Below are positions 52,805 through 63,126 of a stretch of 64,000 nucleotides of DNA, piece by piece; position 1 is the stretch's first letter, and the number at the start of each line of letters is the position of its first letter. The DNA comes from Ochromonas danica (lineage: Eukaryota > Sar > Chrysophyceae > Chromulinales > Chromulinaceae). Location of the stretch: positions 124,001 through 188,000 of the forward strand of contig VKHL01000036.1 in assembly GCA_015146655.1 (NCBI GenBank), read 5' to 3'. The notes under the pieces were generated by a model that saw only the letters and a program-made list of their open reading frames with translations, ran no database searches and had not been told where the DNA came from. Both the position numbers and the translations under genes were made by a program.

Positions 52805-55645
52805 ATGATTGGAGAAGAAGATAGTCCCGAGGTTGATGAAGAACTACCTTTTGAACATGGTAGGAAAAAAGAGGAGGAGATGACGATGACGATGGTGGTT
52901 GACAAGCCTTCCTGCTTGCCAGGTGAGGAGGAGGAGGAGGAGGAAGACGAAGAGGAAGACGAGCCGCTCATTGTGCTGCCCAAGGCAGAGGCAGACTCTA
53001 ATGTGCTTCTTCTGGCAGCTGAGGAAGGTGACGAGTTCGATGAGCCCCTCGAGCAGCGCCAAGTGAGAGATATCCTTCTCAGAGAGAGTGCTACCCTTCC
53101 CTCCTCCTCCTCCTCCTCCTCCTCCACCACTGCTGCTGCCGCATCTACTACCTTGGCATTAGCTGATGGACAGGATATAGGAGCGATCACTGCGAGTGTT
53201 GCTGCCGCAGACACTTCGTCTTCCTCCACAGAGTTCAAAGAAGCGCTAGAGGCCATCGAGATCGACCCCTGGGACGTCAGCTCCTGGATGATCTTCATCG
53301 AAGAAGTCACTGCAGGAAGAGCAGGAGGAAGTGTCGTCACAGTCGCACAGGCCTATGAGCGCATGCTGACCCAATTCCCGCGATCTGCCAAGACATGGAA
53401 AGCCTATGCTGACTACCACTTCAGTCAGAACGAAGACAGCGCCGCTGAGGAGGTGCTACGTCGAGGGAGTGTGCAGTGTTGGAATGTAGAGCTCTGGCTC
53501 TACTACCTCTCCTTCTTGCGTGCCAAGTTCTCCCAGGCTCTGCATGATAAGGTTTCCTCTGAGGCGATAGCGACTTTGAAGTCTCATTGTGAGACTTCTT
53601 TCGAGTCAGCCGTCGATCAGGTGGGCTGGGCTGTAGACTCGCTTTCTCTCTGGAGGGCTTACCTCGACTTCCTCTCCTCTTGGCCTGAGAATGATTCCCT
53701 CGAGACGTCAAAGAAGGTCACTGCCTTGCGTACTCTCTATCGTCGTCTTCTCTGCACCCCCGTGGAAGGGTCCGAGGGAGTGTGGAGGGAGTACGAGATC
53801 TATGAGAAGACACGCAATGAGGCGAATGCAGACAACGTGCTAGCTGACTTGAACAAGAAGCATCAACACACTCGCTCTATCTTCCGAGAGAGGAAGAAGT
53901 TGACAGCGGGCTTGCTGTTCGATCGCTTTGCTACACCTCCTTCCAACACTGTGGCGGAGATGCAGCAGTTAGAGGCTTGGAGCGGCTGGTTGGCCTATGA
54001 GCTCTCCGTGCCGGACTACCTCAACGCGGAGGCTTGGAAGACAGTGGTACGCATGGTCTTCCAGCAGTGCCTCAATTGCTTCTATCACCACGAGGAGGTC
54101 TGGTTAGCCTTTGCACGATTTGAACAGTCTCAAGTATCTCAAGCTCCACTGGAGGGAAAGGTACAGCAGCAGCAACAGCAGGTGGTGGAGGAGGAGGAGG
54201 AGGGGGTGGGTAAGGCACGAGCTCTCCTACGCCAAGCCATCACTGCAGTACCTCAAGCTGCTCTGCTTCGTATTGCCTTGGCGGACTTAGAAGAAGAGAG
54301 CAACCGTGTAGAGGTAGCCAAGGAGGTGCTGCAGGAGATGTTCGAGCGACTACCCGGCGGTTTCACCTTCTCACTCTACCAACGGCTAGTTCGCCGTTCT
54401 TTAGGCGTTTCTGCGGCAAGGCGTTTATTCAGCGAAACGGCTCCCTTGCGACTGTCTCAACCCAAACTAGCCGTTGAGCTCTTCATTAGTCATGCTACAC
54501 TGGAATTGGAAGTGAATTGCGAAGCGATGGTAGCACTGCGAGCGTTAGACCTCCTCCTCCGCCTCCACCCTAGCTCTCTCACGAACATCCGCTTCTTACG
54601 TCTCTATACACGTGCTGTGTTACAGACAGGAGAGATCAAGCGATTACGTTATGTCTTACAATGTGCACTCGAGGCTGTGGCTGGACAACAACAACAGCAA
54701 CAACTACTCCAACTACCTCAAGCACAGCAGCAGGTGGAGCAGGAGCAGGAGGAGCAGCAGCTACTACAAGATGAAGCTGTGGAGACGACAGTCTTGCGGC
54801 CTTCCGCCCTTCAATCGCTGCTTGTTCCTCCACAGTCTTCCACAGCAGGTGGGTCGGGACGCATTGGCAAGGCTGTGGCAGTGTCGGAGGTAATTCTGCG
54901 CAAGCTAGTCGTGCTATATGACCTCTTCCTCCAGGCTGAGGTAACGCTAGGATGCGCTGATCTACGCCATCTCAACAAGCTACGTGACCAACGTCAACGG
55001 ATTCGCTCTTTGTTGGAGGATGGGGAGAGAAACCGAGAGGACGCAGCGGGAGGAGGAGGAGGAGGAGGGAGACAAGGTAGTCAAAGTGGTCGGCGGGGAC
55101 TCTTCGAAGCTGCTGCAGAGCTTTTGGAGAGATGCGACGGACAAGCTACCTTAGCACTTCCAGAGAGTGATCAAGAGCTTCGCGAACGTTGCCATGGTCG
55201 TGTTTCTGCTTTCTCCCTAATCGGAGTAGGAGCAGGAGCAGGAGCAGGAGGAGGTCGTCTTGCAGGCGGAGGTCTCTTAGGCAAGCGAGATCGTCAGGCT
55301 ATGATCAGCAGTGACTTCCACTTCTCCATGGCTGGTCTACCTCATCCCCTGCGAGAGCTGCTGCTCAAGCTTCCTCACCAGATGGGCCTCGTGCAGCCTG
55401 ACATCGAGGCCTTCGTCAGACACATGAAGACCGTCACTCTGCCTCCTAGACCTGCTGCGGACAGCGAGATGGATGGAGTAGGTGATGAGATGCACACTGA
55501 AAGAGAGCTAGCAGACTGGGAGAGAACTGCTTACACCAGTGACGAGATGATGGACGAGGTAGCGCTAGAAGGAGGCGATCCGCTGCTGTTCGATGAGAAG
55601 GAAGAGGATGTCTTCAGACATCGCCAGCGCATGCGACTTGCCTAA
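52805..55645 (+). CDS. CSTF3: Cleavage stimulation factor 77 kDa subunit (CstF-77/Rna14)
   Basis: Single exon, 946 aa from the ATG at 52805. After a 130-residue acidic, Ser-rich leader come HAT repeats: 'IDPWDVSSWMIFIEE', 'VAQAYERMLTQFPRSAKTW', 'YADYHFSQNEDSAAEEVL', 'CWNVELWLYYLSFLR', 'VWREYEIYEKTRNEANADN', 'IFRERKKL'. This order is the start of CstF-77/Rna14, the dimeric scaffold that joins CstF-50/64 to CPSF in mRNA 3'-end cleavage. Codon-level repeats add Glu runs, Gln runs ('QQQQQQ' near residue 630) and Gly runs. It is larger than the human protein (717 aa), mostly because of these inserts. The absence of introns in so long a gene is notable against its neighbours. Confidence 0.9.
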   Translation: MIGEEDSPEVDEELPFEHGRKKEEEMTMTMVVDKPSCLPGEEEEEEEDEEEDEPLIVLPKAEADSNVLLLAAEEGDEFDEPLEQRQVRDILLRESATLPSSSSSSSSTTAAAASTTLALADGQDIGAITASVAAADTSSSSTEFKEALEAIEIDPWDVSSWMIFIEEVTAGRAGGSVVTVAQAYERMLTQFPRSAKTWKAYADYHFSQNEDSAAEEVLRRGSVQCWNVELWLYYLSFLRAKFSQALHDKVSSEAIATLKSHCETSFESAVDQVGWAVDSLSLWRAYLDFLSSWPENDSLETSKKVTALRTLYRRLLCTPVEGSEGVWREYEIYEKTRNEANADNVLADLNKKHQHTRSIFRERKKLTAGLLFDRFATPPSNTVAEMQQLEAWSGWLAYELSVPDYLNAEAWKTVVRMVFQQCLNCFYHHEEVWLAFARFEQSQVSQAPLEGKVQQQQQQVVEEEEEGVGKARALLRQAITAVPQAALLRIALADLEEESNRVEVAKEVLQEMFERLPGGFTFSLYQRLVRRSLGVSAARRLFSETAPLRLSQPKLAVELFISHATLELEVNCEAMVALRALDLLLRLHPSSLTNIRFLRLYTRAVLQTGEIKRLRYVLQCALEAVAGQQQQQQLLQLPQAQQQVEQEQEEQQLLQDEAVETTVLRPSALQSLLVPPQSSTAGGSGRIGKAVAVSEVILRKLVVLYDLFLQAEVTLGCADLRHLNKLRDQRQRIRSLLEDGERNREDAAGGGGGGGRQGSQSGRRGLFEAAAELLERCDGQATLALPESDQELRERCHGRVSAFSLIGVGAGAGAGGGRLAGGGLLGKRDRQAMISSDFHFSMAGLPHPLRELLLKLPHQMGLVQPDIEAFVRHMKTVTLPPRPAADSEMDGVGDEMHTERELADWERTAYTSDEMMDEVALEGGDPLLFDEKEEDVFRHRQRMRLA

Positions 55646-56047
55646 TCATTATTGACTGATAACTAGCCTGGTTGAGGTGTAGTGTAGAGGGAGGAGGAGG
55701 AGGAGGAGGAGGTGGTTGGTCTGTCGTCTGTGTCAGTCATTAATAGTGTTAATATCATAGCATTCTCTCTCTCTCTACCCATTCAATCGCACGTTGGATG
55801 AGTCATGAATCACAAACGAATCACAGCTGCCGAGGTGTTTTCGGAGTTTCTGACGCGTTTCTGTTAAGTTAAAGGAGTAAGCCATTTAGTCCACTCATTT
55901 GATTTGATTTGATTTGATTTGATTTGGTTTGATTTGAGTCAGTCATTCAATGAGTGGAAGATTCAATTAGTTTGATTTACTTACAGCAGATAATCTAGTC
56001 ACCACATCACATCACATCATATCATACCATGTGTTATATCTTTCTTA
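55646..56047. other. Convergent spacer with microsatellites (CstF-77 / kelch)
   Basis: A 402-bp stretch between convergent stops. It contains a GAGGAG run (about 55690-55711), a (TTTGA)n run (about 55897-55936), a CATCA/ATCAT-rich run (about 56003-56028) and one GTTAAGTTAAA word at about 55863 that is not upstream of any gene. Two 3' UTRs are expected. No gene seen. Confidence 0.55.
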
Positions 56048-58468
56048 TCAATAGGCTGGGTAGTCACAAGCAAAGATGGTGTTGAAAGTCTCTCTGGCAT
56101 GTACCTTGCTTAAGCCATGATGATGATGCGACTGATGCTTCATGAGAGGCTTGAGAGTCTCTTTGATCCTTGCAACTCGTTCACGACGCTCTTCTTCCAT
56201 CCTAGCCAATCGCTCTTCCTCGGGCAGTCCTGCGAGATGATCACCTCCTCGACTAAGACCTCCTCGACTGTGACTACGACCTCCTCCTCCTCCACTACGC
56301 GGTCCTCGGACAGACACGATATGACTAGGCACAGGAGGATGACATTTCTTACTATTAGGAGAGTCCAGCAGGAAGAAGCTTCTTCCACTAATGCTGCTGG
56401 TCAAGTTGTTGATCGAGTCACGCATTAGTCGTGGACTAGAAGAGTAAATAGTCGCAGGAGGAGGAGGAGTGGATAGGCCAGGGAGATGGAAGGGAGAGAA
56501 AGGTGATCCTCGACTCATACTTTGCGTCGAGCGCACACCAAACTCCGGCAAGGAGAGCATTCTCATCCTCCTCGGTGACAAGGGACTACTGCTACCTGCT
56601 GTGCCGGTCATCATCCTTCGAGAGGGAGACGCATCGAATGCTTCCCCTCCTCCTCCTCCTAATGGTGCCAGCATGGTTGTAGAATCAGTTGGCTTGAGGA
56701 AGTCAAAGATCCTCTCTGAATGTGAGGCAGTGAGAGAGAGTTTGATCTCTTGCCAGGAGGAAGGCGAGGGTACTGTAGATAGTGAGGGGCGATGACCAGA
56801 GCTATCACATCGAGTTTGGATGTTCTCCCAGATGCTACTACCTCCTCCTATCCCCATCCCTAGACCTAGCCCAGTGCTACCACCACCACCTCCTCCTCCT
56901 GCTCGATGCGACAGTAGGCTAGCCTCAGACAGTCGCGAGTCCTCCGCCATGCCCACACGATTCACTTGACCTCTTAACGTTGCTCGAGATTGACGAACTT
57001 GTGATTGACGGTGTAAGGCGAAGGAGGTGGTGGTGGAGGAGGAGGAAAGGGGGCCCCCAGCGGGGGTCGCAGTGCGGTAGTGGTAGAGCGCATAGATCAG
57101 CGGATCACAATAGCCGCCCGTGGCGATGGAACAACCTCCATAGACATACATGAGAGGTTGTTCACTAGCCGTCCGCCCCTCCTCCTCCTCCTGCACCTGC
57201 TGCAGTGCCTGCCTGCCTGGGAAGGTCATGTGTGCATAGCGAGCAGCTGGGGCGGTACCACTAGCACGAACAGTTGCCACTGAACGATCACGCAAGGTCA
57301 CTAGGCGCAAGAGATTGTCATCATCACTTTCAAGAGGGCGGGACAGAGTCTTGGAGATGGAGGCAGTGTGTGGGTCTACGATAACATTCCCTCCGAATAT
57401 CACTAATGAGGTAGTAGCAGCAGGAGGAGCAGGAGGAGAGGTAGCAGCAGCATCTGCTATGAGAGAGAAGGCATAGATGCCCAAATTAACACTTGATATA
57501 CTTTGATTTAGTTGCACTGTGCTCCATGTGAGAGATGGTAAGTGTAGCGTTAGCACTGCCAAAGGATTCAAATAGGCAGTGGAGGAGGAGGAGGAGTGCG
57601 AGCATAGCCCTCCTACCACAATCATGTGCTCTCCCTGTCGCACTGCTCGGTGATCGCTGAGGCCAGGAGGAGACTCTCCATGAGTGTCAGGTCGAGTCCA
57701 CTGGTTGGTCTCGAAGGAATAGGCCCAGAGGTCATTGTACAGCTGCTCGGTGAACTTCGACAACTCAATACCCGCACCTCCAAACACTAGCAAGACTGAG
57801 TCTCCTAAAGGAGAAGCAGGAGATGACGTCACTGGCAGTGGTAGTGGTGCCGCCATGGCAGTGTTTCGTTGACTGCGACGAGAGTGTCTGCTGTGGTGTG
57901 TGTGGTGGGACAACGTCTCCATCTGGTCAGTGACTGCTGCTGCTGCTGCGGCGGCGGCGGCGGCATCGTGTTGTGAGGAGAGATAGAGACAGCAATGACC
58001 TCTACGACCCATAGGGAAGAGTAGACCATCAGGGTAGATAGCCTGCCAGGCAAGGCGGCGGCAGTCGAAGACCCACAAGTCGTTCAGCACGTCTCGTTTG
58101 CAGTGCGTCTGAGTGCGCAGATTGTCAACCTCCTTGCCTAGCTTGCTGTTCTTCTCAGCAAAGCCTTGTCCACCGAAGAGGACAAAGCGTCCATCACCTA
58201 TCCAGGCTATACTATGTCCATCGCGACTGGGTGGCTGTGCTTGTGCCTGTGCCTGGCCATCGCCTGCCAACACCTCCACACGACTCCACAGCATGGTAGT
58301 GAGGTCAAACTTCCAAACCTCTGAGGACTTGCCTAGACCAGAGCCTTCACCACAAGCCATCCAAAGTGCGTTATCAAAAGTCCAGGCAGCGGCATTGGCG
58401 CGGATGTTAGGAGTGCGACCACGACCATCATGGATGACTTTCCATTCGTAAACATCCCGCCCGTCCAT
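56048..58468 (-). CDS. Kelch-repeat protein with basic C-terminal coiled tail
   Basis: Single exon, 806 aa from the ATG at 58468 (an in-frame GTG at 58480 is ignored). Kelch blades cover about residues 10-460, with GG doublets in 'FVLFGGQGF', 'VLLVFGGAGIELS', 'MIVVGGLCSH', 'LVIFGGNVIV' and 'LMYVYGGCSIA'; a six-bladed propeller is likely. The second half is low-complexity (Ser, Gly, Pro, Arg), ending in a charged helix ('EEERLARMEEERRERVARIK') and 'THQSHHHH'-like His run. Trinucleotide runs encode Ala10, His/Ser and Gly stretches. Kelch propellers are protein-binding; no BTB or F-box domain is present, so the partner is unknown. No signal peptide. Confidence 0.85.
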   Translation of the reverse strand: MDGRDVYEWKVIHDGRGRTPNIRANAAAWTFDNALWMACGEGSGLGKSSEVWKFDLTTMLWSRVEVLAGDGQAQAQAQPPSRDGHSIAWIGDGRFVLFGGQGFAEKNSKLGKEVDNLRTQTHCKRDVLNDLWVFDCRRLAWQAIYPDGLLFPMGRRGHCCLYLSSQHDAAAAAAAAAAVTDQMETLSHHTHHSRHSRRSQRNTAMAAPLPLPVTSSPASPLGDSVLLVFGGAGIELSKFTEQLYNDLWAYSFETNQWTRPDTHGESPPGLSDHRAVRQGEHMIVVGGLCSHSSSSSTAYLNPLAVLTLHLPSLTWSTVQLNQSISSVNLGIYAFSLIADAAATSPPAPPAATTSLVIFGGNVIVDPHTASISKTLSRPLESDDDNLLRLVTLRDRSVATVRASGTAPAARYAHMTFPGRQALQQVQEEEEGRTASEQPLMYVYGGCSIATGGYCDPLIYALYHYRTATPAGGPLSSSSTTTSFALHRQSQVRQSRATLRGQVNRVGMAEDSRLSEASLLSHRAGGGGGGGSTGLGLGMGIGGGSSIWENIQTRCDSSGHRPSLSTVPSPSSWQEIKLSLTASHSERIFDFLKPTDSTTMLAPLGGGGGEAFDASPSRRMMTGTAGSSSPLSPRRMRMLSLPEFGVRSTQSMSRGSPFSPFHLPGLSTPPPPATIYSSSPRLMRDSINNLTSSISGRSFFLLDSPNSKKCHPPVPSHIVSVRGPRSGGGGGRSHSRGGLSRGGDHLAGLPEEERLARMEEERRERVARIKETLKPLMKHQSHHHHGLSKVHARETFNTIFACDYPAY

Positions 58469-58779
58469 TGAAAGCTCCACCGCACAAAGAAGGAAAGATC
58501 AAGTAGAAATCAATTTAATAAATAAACCTAATAATAATAATATTAAAATATCAAACGGATAGTCTCTAGATCGGATCGTTCTTTCTTGTCTGTTGACAAT
58601 GGCCTGGCTGTGCTGGTGAGTGAAACGGCTCTGTTAGAGAGGGATTACCACGCAAAATAAGAATTTGGCTGTTCCGATGGTGTTGGATACGGGATTTTCA
58701 TTTTCATTTTCATTTTCAGTTTTCTAGTGTCATTTACCACCCACTACAAGCATCATCCATCTCATATCAAAGCTGAACG
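58469..58779. other. Divergent spacer between kelch gene and P5C reductase gene
   Basis: A 311-bp spacer. It includes TTTTCA repeats (ATTTTCATTTTCATTTTCAG at about 58698-58720) and a short AATAAT run. Both promoters lie here. No TTAACTTAA word or gene seen. Confidence 0.45.
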
Positions 58780-59811
58780 ATGAATACACTCCCTCTATCT
58801 ATAAGAAGGACCACTCTCTCTAGTGGTGGTAAGCTGAGACGCTGTCTATTCTCTCATCATGCAGCACAGCAAGAGAAAGCAACATCCTCTATGTTTAACA
58901 AGCTGTGCTTCCTGGGAGGAGGACAGATGACTGAAGCCATCCTGGGCGCCTTGCAGATGAAGAAGATCCAGGAGATGAGTCACATCACTGTTGTTGACCC
59001 CAGCAAAAGCCGCCTGGAAGCGCTACAGAGCAAACTGGGCGTACAGACCACTTCAGATGCTAACAAGGGGCTGGAAGGTGCCGACATGGTCGTGCTGGCC
59101 GTGAAGCCGCAGAATGTGAACGATCTCGCAGCCTCTCTCACTACTTCTCCACCCAAGCTCCTGCTGTCTATCGTGGCTGGTCTGTCTGTGAGTGACATGC
59201 AGCGGCTCTTCCACACCGAGCATGTCATTCGAACCATGCCCAACACACCTGCTATGGTGCTTGAGGGTATCACTGTCTGGATGCCCACCAAGAATATCCC
59301 ACTTGATTTGAAAGAAAAAGCTCGAGCTTTGTTGCAAAGCTTTGGTGAGGAGATCGAAGTGAGCGATGAGCATTACGTTGACATGGCCACCGCCGTCTCT
59401 GGCTCAGGCCCTGGGGTAAGCATTTCACCCCGTCTCTGTCTTTTGATCTTGTCTTGCACTGACATCGCTCATTACTAGTATGTTTTCCTGACCATGGAGG
59501 CCATGACTGATGCCGCGGTGCACTTGGGCTTCCCTCGAGCCATGGCTGAAAAGCTTGTCTTCGCGACCATCAAAGGAAGTGCTATTTATGCTCAAAAGTC
59601 AGAAGCTCATACAGCAAAGCTGAGAAATAGTGTAACTTCCCCTGGGGGCACAACTGCTTCAGCACTCTACGCTCTTGAACGTGGCGGCTTCCGCACTGTC
59701 GTAGCTGATGCCATTTGGGCAGCTTATCGACGTACCCTTGAACTTGGAGGTCACAATTCCAATGTAGGCCCTGGCCGCAATCGTGGTAAGACGGATGGCA
59801 ATGTTCCATAG
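58780..59811 (+). CDS. proC: Pyrroline-5-carboxylate reductase
   Basis: Exons 58780-59415 and 59479-59811, phase 0, 63-bp intron (GTAAGC...ACTAG); 322 aa. The Rossmann motif 'LCFLGGGQMTEAILGAL' begins near residue 42, then 'VVDPSKSRLEAL', 'ADMVVLAVKPQNV', 'VIRTMPNTPAMV', and across the splice 'TAVSGSGPGYVFLTMEAM', then 'SVTSPGGTTASALYALERGG'. The enzyme reduces P5C to proline with NAD(P)H. The usual 'SGSGPAY' reads SGSGPGY here. The 40-residue N-terminal extension is basic and Ser-rich ('LSIRRTTLSSGGKLRRCL'), which suggests mitochondrial import; Met at 'SSMFNKLCFL' could start a cytosolic form. Confidence 0.96.
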
Positions 59812-59940
59812 AGTAGAGTAATAATCAATCAGAATCCACTGGTTATTCTTAATCAATGTCTACATATACATTCACTACGACCACAACATAGAAGAGCAAA
59901 ACAAATTTATATCATAGACAGGTACTGCAGGCCTTCTCTA

Positions 59941-60891
59941 TCAAGCGGATGATGAGCCGCGAAGTGACGGCCCGCCCCCTCCTCCACCATCTGGCTGTTC
60001 AGGTTGATTTCCATCACCGCTGATTATGTGCTGATGATTTGAATGCGCATTGGTACCATGATTTTGATGTATACCGCGAGTCCACATGCTGGCCAGCAAC
60101 TGGAGCATAATGCCGGTGAGAATACCCAATTTCTGTCTGTGTGGCAAATTGCGATCCCACACACAGAATATCATCATAAATCCTAACAGGTAGCCTAAGA
60201 CCAGACCATAGAAGAAGTCCCGGTAGCTACCAAGCTCCGCAACAGACTCGCGTCCATCGTCTTCTATGCCAAAGACCAGGCCACTGCGACTGGGTGCCAA
60301 GAAATCTATCGCGTTGAGATTCATCTGAAATTCCGACCGAGTATCTTGAGCTCTCATCCACTCAGTCTCGCATCGGTATTGATAGTCAATATCCGACTCA
60401 TTAGGAAGTCTGGGAACTCCCTGAGTGGCAAAGTCATTGATCGCCTCGCGGAAATAAGCACGAATCGCTTGTACTTGCTCAACCGAAAGGATATTGGTGC
60501 GACCAGATAGAGGCCTTTCAGTAAGCACATCCAATCCACGTCTTGGAAGGCCATTGTTCAGAGAGTGGTTGGCGGGGAGAGGATTGCCTTGAGAGGAAGA
60601 GGACCTTCTCGTTGCTACAACAGCATGAACAAAAACATCTACAGGCAGGTTGAATGAAGACAGTATGCTCTCATCTGGATGAAGCATTTTCCCATTAAAA
60701 ATCAACCGAATGTATTTATCTGCAGTCATCTTGATAGCAGAAGCGATGGCTGTCTTTAGATCCTCCACAGTGCTTGATTGAGAGATACTTATATTTACCT
60801 CTTCTATATCAACAGGTGTGAATTTAACACGTACATGGGAAATAGGAGCAATATCGGAAGCATCATTGTTAATCATCTTCATGGACGACAT
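59941..60891 (-). CDS. Dsc3-like ubiquitin-like-domain membrane protein
   Basis: Single exon, 316 aa. An N-terminal ubiquitin-like domain (about residues 18-92: 'VRVKFTPVDIEEVNISISQS', 'IRLIFNGKMLHPDESILSSF') is followed by a Ser/Asn linker, a helical region ('LSVEQVQAIRAYFREAINDF'), and two C-terminal membrane segments ('FFYGLVLGYLLGFMMIFCVW', 'LGILTGIMLQLLASMW'). This order and the 'YRDFFYGLVLGYLLGF' block resemble subunit 3 of the fungal Dsc E3 ubiquitin-ligase complex and its relatives, which act in ER/Golgi protein degradation. The Gly/Ser tail is low-complexity. It is head-to-head with an ER J-protein gene, 157 bp apart. Confidence 0.75.
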   Translation of the reverse strand: MSSMKMINNDASDIAPISHVRVKFTPVDIEEVNISISQSSTVEDLKTAIASAIKMTADKYIRLIFNGKMLHPDESILSSFNLPVDVFVHAVVATRRSSSSQGNPLPANHSLNNGLPRRGLDVLTERPLSGRTNILSVEQVQAIRAYFREAINDFATQGVPRLPNESDIDYQYRCETEWMRAQDTRSEFQMNLNAIDFLAPSRSGLVFGIEDDGRESVAELGSYRDFFYGLVLGYLLGFMMIFCVWDRNLPHRQKLGILTGIMLQLLASMWTRGIHQNHGTNAHSNHQHIISGDGNQPEQPDGGGGGGPSLRGSSSA

Positions 60892-61048
60892 GCTCTCTCA
60901 TCTCTTCCCAACAGAAGAAATGCTGGAATGGGCGCTCTGCTCTCTCTCTCTCACTGCACTGCAGGAAGTGTGCCTTGCACTAACCAAACTACTAAATTTA
61001 GAGTTATAACACATACTTCCTCACTTCCCACTTGCCAAGTGGCGTTGC

Positions 61049-61984
61049 ATGTTTCTGAAAAACAAAATCAAACCAATGGCCAACTTGTTTGTACTTTGTA
61101 TTGTTTGTTACCTATGCTTGTTGACTGTTAGTACTATAGCGAAGAGTGATGAACAAGCGAGCAATATGGACGACTCCCGTGAGTCTGGAAAGAATAATAA
61201 CCAGAAGTCAGAAGAAAAGCAATATTCAAACTCTTCGTCAGGGAAGAGAGGATCATTCGACTATGATGAAGAAGAGAATATGAGTGAGGAGTATATTAGG
61301 AAGATGCGTGAAAAGCAAGAAGAAGCTCGTCGGCGGCGGCGTATGAATGAGCGCAAGAAGTCTGGCAGTGGTGCTGCCCAGCGCATTATTCAAGCTGGCA
61401 AGTCAGATAGGTGTGATTGGAGGCAGAATCCTTGGGCGTTCTTGAAAGGAGAAATCTGTGGTGCTCATTACAAGGTCTTAGGACTGAATAGAAAGCGAGA
61501 CGTGGTTGACAAACCTTCCGTCAAGAAAGCGTATCGCCAGGCGACGTTGACAGTCCATCCCGACAAGAACCCCGCCGAAGAAGCTCAAACAGCCTTCAAG
61601 ATCGTTCAAGATGCATACGAATGTCTCTATGATGACTTTTGCAAGGATTCCTATGACCATCAGCTGAACAGTATGGAGGAGGATATTTCATGGCGACGAC
61701 TGAAGTTTCGATCCCGAATAACAGAACAGGCTATGAAAATCTTGAACTATCTGCATTATTATGTATCTATCTCTGCTCATCATGTCTTTCGTACTGCACT
61801 TGATATATGGGAATGGGTCGATCAATGGCAGTTGAGTCTATTTGGTGAGGAGTGGCCACTGGGTCGACCCGCTTTAGCAATCGCTCTGCTATACAAAGGC
61901 CAGATCTTCCTCAAGGTTTTGCTGGTGGCTTATTTAATCGAGAGAGTCAATTACGAGATTGCCAAGTACCGCGGCCTTATTTAA
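61049..61984 (+). CDS. ER membrane J-domain (DnaJ/Hsp40) protein
   Basis: Single exon, 311 aa. A signal peptide or anchor at residues 10-28 ('ANLFVLCIVCYLCLLTVS') precedes a charged Glu/Lys/Arg region (about 50-115). The J domain is at about 138-205: 'AHYKVLGLNRKRDVVDKPSV', 'KKAYRQATLTVHPDKNP' with the HPD triad, 'AFKIVQDAYECLYDD'. An extra loop after 'NRKR' lengthens helix I-II. The C-terminus has a hydrophobic stretch ('ALAIALLYKGQIFLKVLLVA'). It should recruit Hsp70 (BiP) at the ER, consistent with its divergent partner, the Dsc3-like gene. Confidence 0.88.
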   Translation: MFLKNKIKPMANLFVLCIVCYLCLLTVSTIAKSDEQASNMDDSRESGKNNNQKSEEKQYSNSSSGKRGSFDYDEEENMSEEYIRKMREKQEEARRRRRMNERKKSGSGAAQRIIQAGKSDRCDWRQNPWAFLKGEICGAHYKVLGLNRKRDVVDKPSVKKAYRQATLTVHPDKNPAEEAQTAFKIVQDAYECLYDDFCKDSYDHQLNSMEEDISWRRLKFRSRITEQAMKILNYLHYYVSISAHHVFRTALDIWEWVDQWQLSLFGEEWPLGRPALAIALLYKGQIFLKVLLVAYLIERVNYEIAKYRGLI

Positions 61985-62189
61985 AGCAGTTCTCTGTGCT
62001 AACTAAATGTTCAATAAAACACGTCGAGGATAAGTTTTTCTTTCTTTCGAATGATGTTCCTTTTAGGTGTGAATTAGATGACACTGCAGTACGAAACTGA
62101 CTTAGGAATTACTGGCTTTCAAGCAGAAAAGCGCTGTATTAATTGAGTCTACAGTAGTGTGAGGAATGTATACAATGGTTGTCCTTCTT

Positions 62190-62837
62190 TTAAAAGCCGA
62201 TCTGCTCCAGAGCGCCCTTGCCAGTCAGAGCTGCATGAGCGATCTCACCCACGATGGCGAACATAGCCAAGCGACCATTGTTCAGCTCTCTTGTCTGCAT
62301 GCTGATCCACCAAGGATCGTTCTTATCCTGAATGCGGTTGGTGATACCATAGTAGTCGCCAGGGACATAGTCCTTGTTGTCCTTGGTGACCTGAGCAAAC
62401 AACCACTCAACGAAGCCGCAGAAGATAACAATCTGCACGAAGCCAAGAGAAGGAACCTCAGAGAAGGCCTTCAATGGATTGCCACTGAGCTTGCCGTCAT
62501 ATAAGGGGTGGAATCTCTCCTGCGTAAGCCAGCCCAAGACAGCCAACATGGCCACACGGCCGTGCTTGATCTCAGACTCTCTATACTTCTTCAAAGTGGC
62601 TTCATCAGTCTTAGAGAAGCCGAGAGGATCAAAGAAACCGAGAGGGGCCGAAGATCCAACAAGGTCAACCTTCATGCTCAGACCTCTCGCCATAGGCTTG
62701 GAGGTGGTCATGAAAGCATCGGCGCTATGTAGAAAATAATCCATGGAATAGTCATTTTCAATCATTCTTTAACACCATTTACCAGAAGAAGCCTACCTCT
62801 TCAAACAGAGAAGCAAAACAGCGATGGCAGCAAGCAT
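62190..62837 (-). CDS. Fucoxanthin-chlorophyll a/c-binding light-harvesting protein
   Basis: Exons 62837-62797 and 62724-62190 with a 72-bp intron; 191 aa. The first exon is only 41 nt and encodes most of the signal peptide; splicing completes 'LLLCLKSADAFMTTSKP', a perfect ASAFAP junction (A-F), which confirms the model and rejects the ATG at 62765. Three membrane helices follow: helix 1 'ESEIKHGRVAMLAVLG', helix 2 'GFVQIVIFCGFVEWL', helix 3 'RELNNGRLAMFAIVGEI', with the E-x-x-H/N-x-R chlorophyll motifs of helices 1 and 3. Length is typical of FCP (Lhcf/Lhcr) proteins. The protein binds chlorophylls and fucoxanthin in the thylakoid. It shares a 289-bp divergent promoter with RPS19. Confidence 0.95.
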
Positions 62838-63029
62838 TTTTTCTTCTTTAAAGACTCAATGATCTGCAGGGATTTGGGTTCAACTCCACTCACCTGTCTG
62901 TCTCACTGATTTCGTTTTCGGCACCACATCGAAAACTCGAAAATACGTTTTTCCAAAATCACGAATAATCGAAAGCCTTCCCTGTGGATTGTGGCCACGA
63001 AAAGTTTTGCAGGGAGCTGCTGGCCAAGT

Positions 63030-63040
63030 AATATATAAAA
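63030..63040 (+). promoter_or_regulatory. TATA-like box upstream of RPS19
   Basis: TATATAAAAGG at about 63031-63040, about 88 bp upstream of the RPS19 ATG at 63127, in good position for a short 5' UTR. It is the clearest TATA-like element I saw in the window. Confidence 0.4.
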
Positions 63041-63126
63041 GGTGGGTAGTAGAGACTTTATCTGGATTGTTTTTTATTAGAATTTCTCTTGACCTGTGAT
63101 CTCTTTTTGTTGTGGTTTATTAGAAA

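Noticed and set aside
52765-53340. Ser-rich minus-strand frame opposite CstF-77
   Set aside because: Mirror of GAG/GCT codon runs in the real coding strand.
62725-62765. ATG at 62765 as start of the LHC protein
   Set aside because: It lies inside an intron; the upstream 41-nt exon gives a proper signal peptide and ASAFAP junction.
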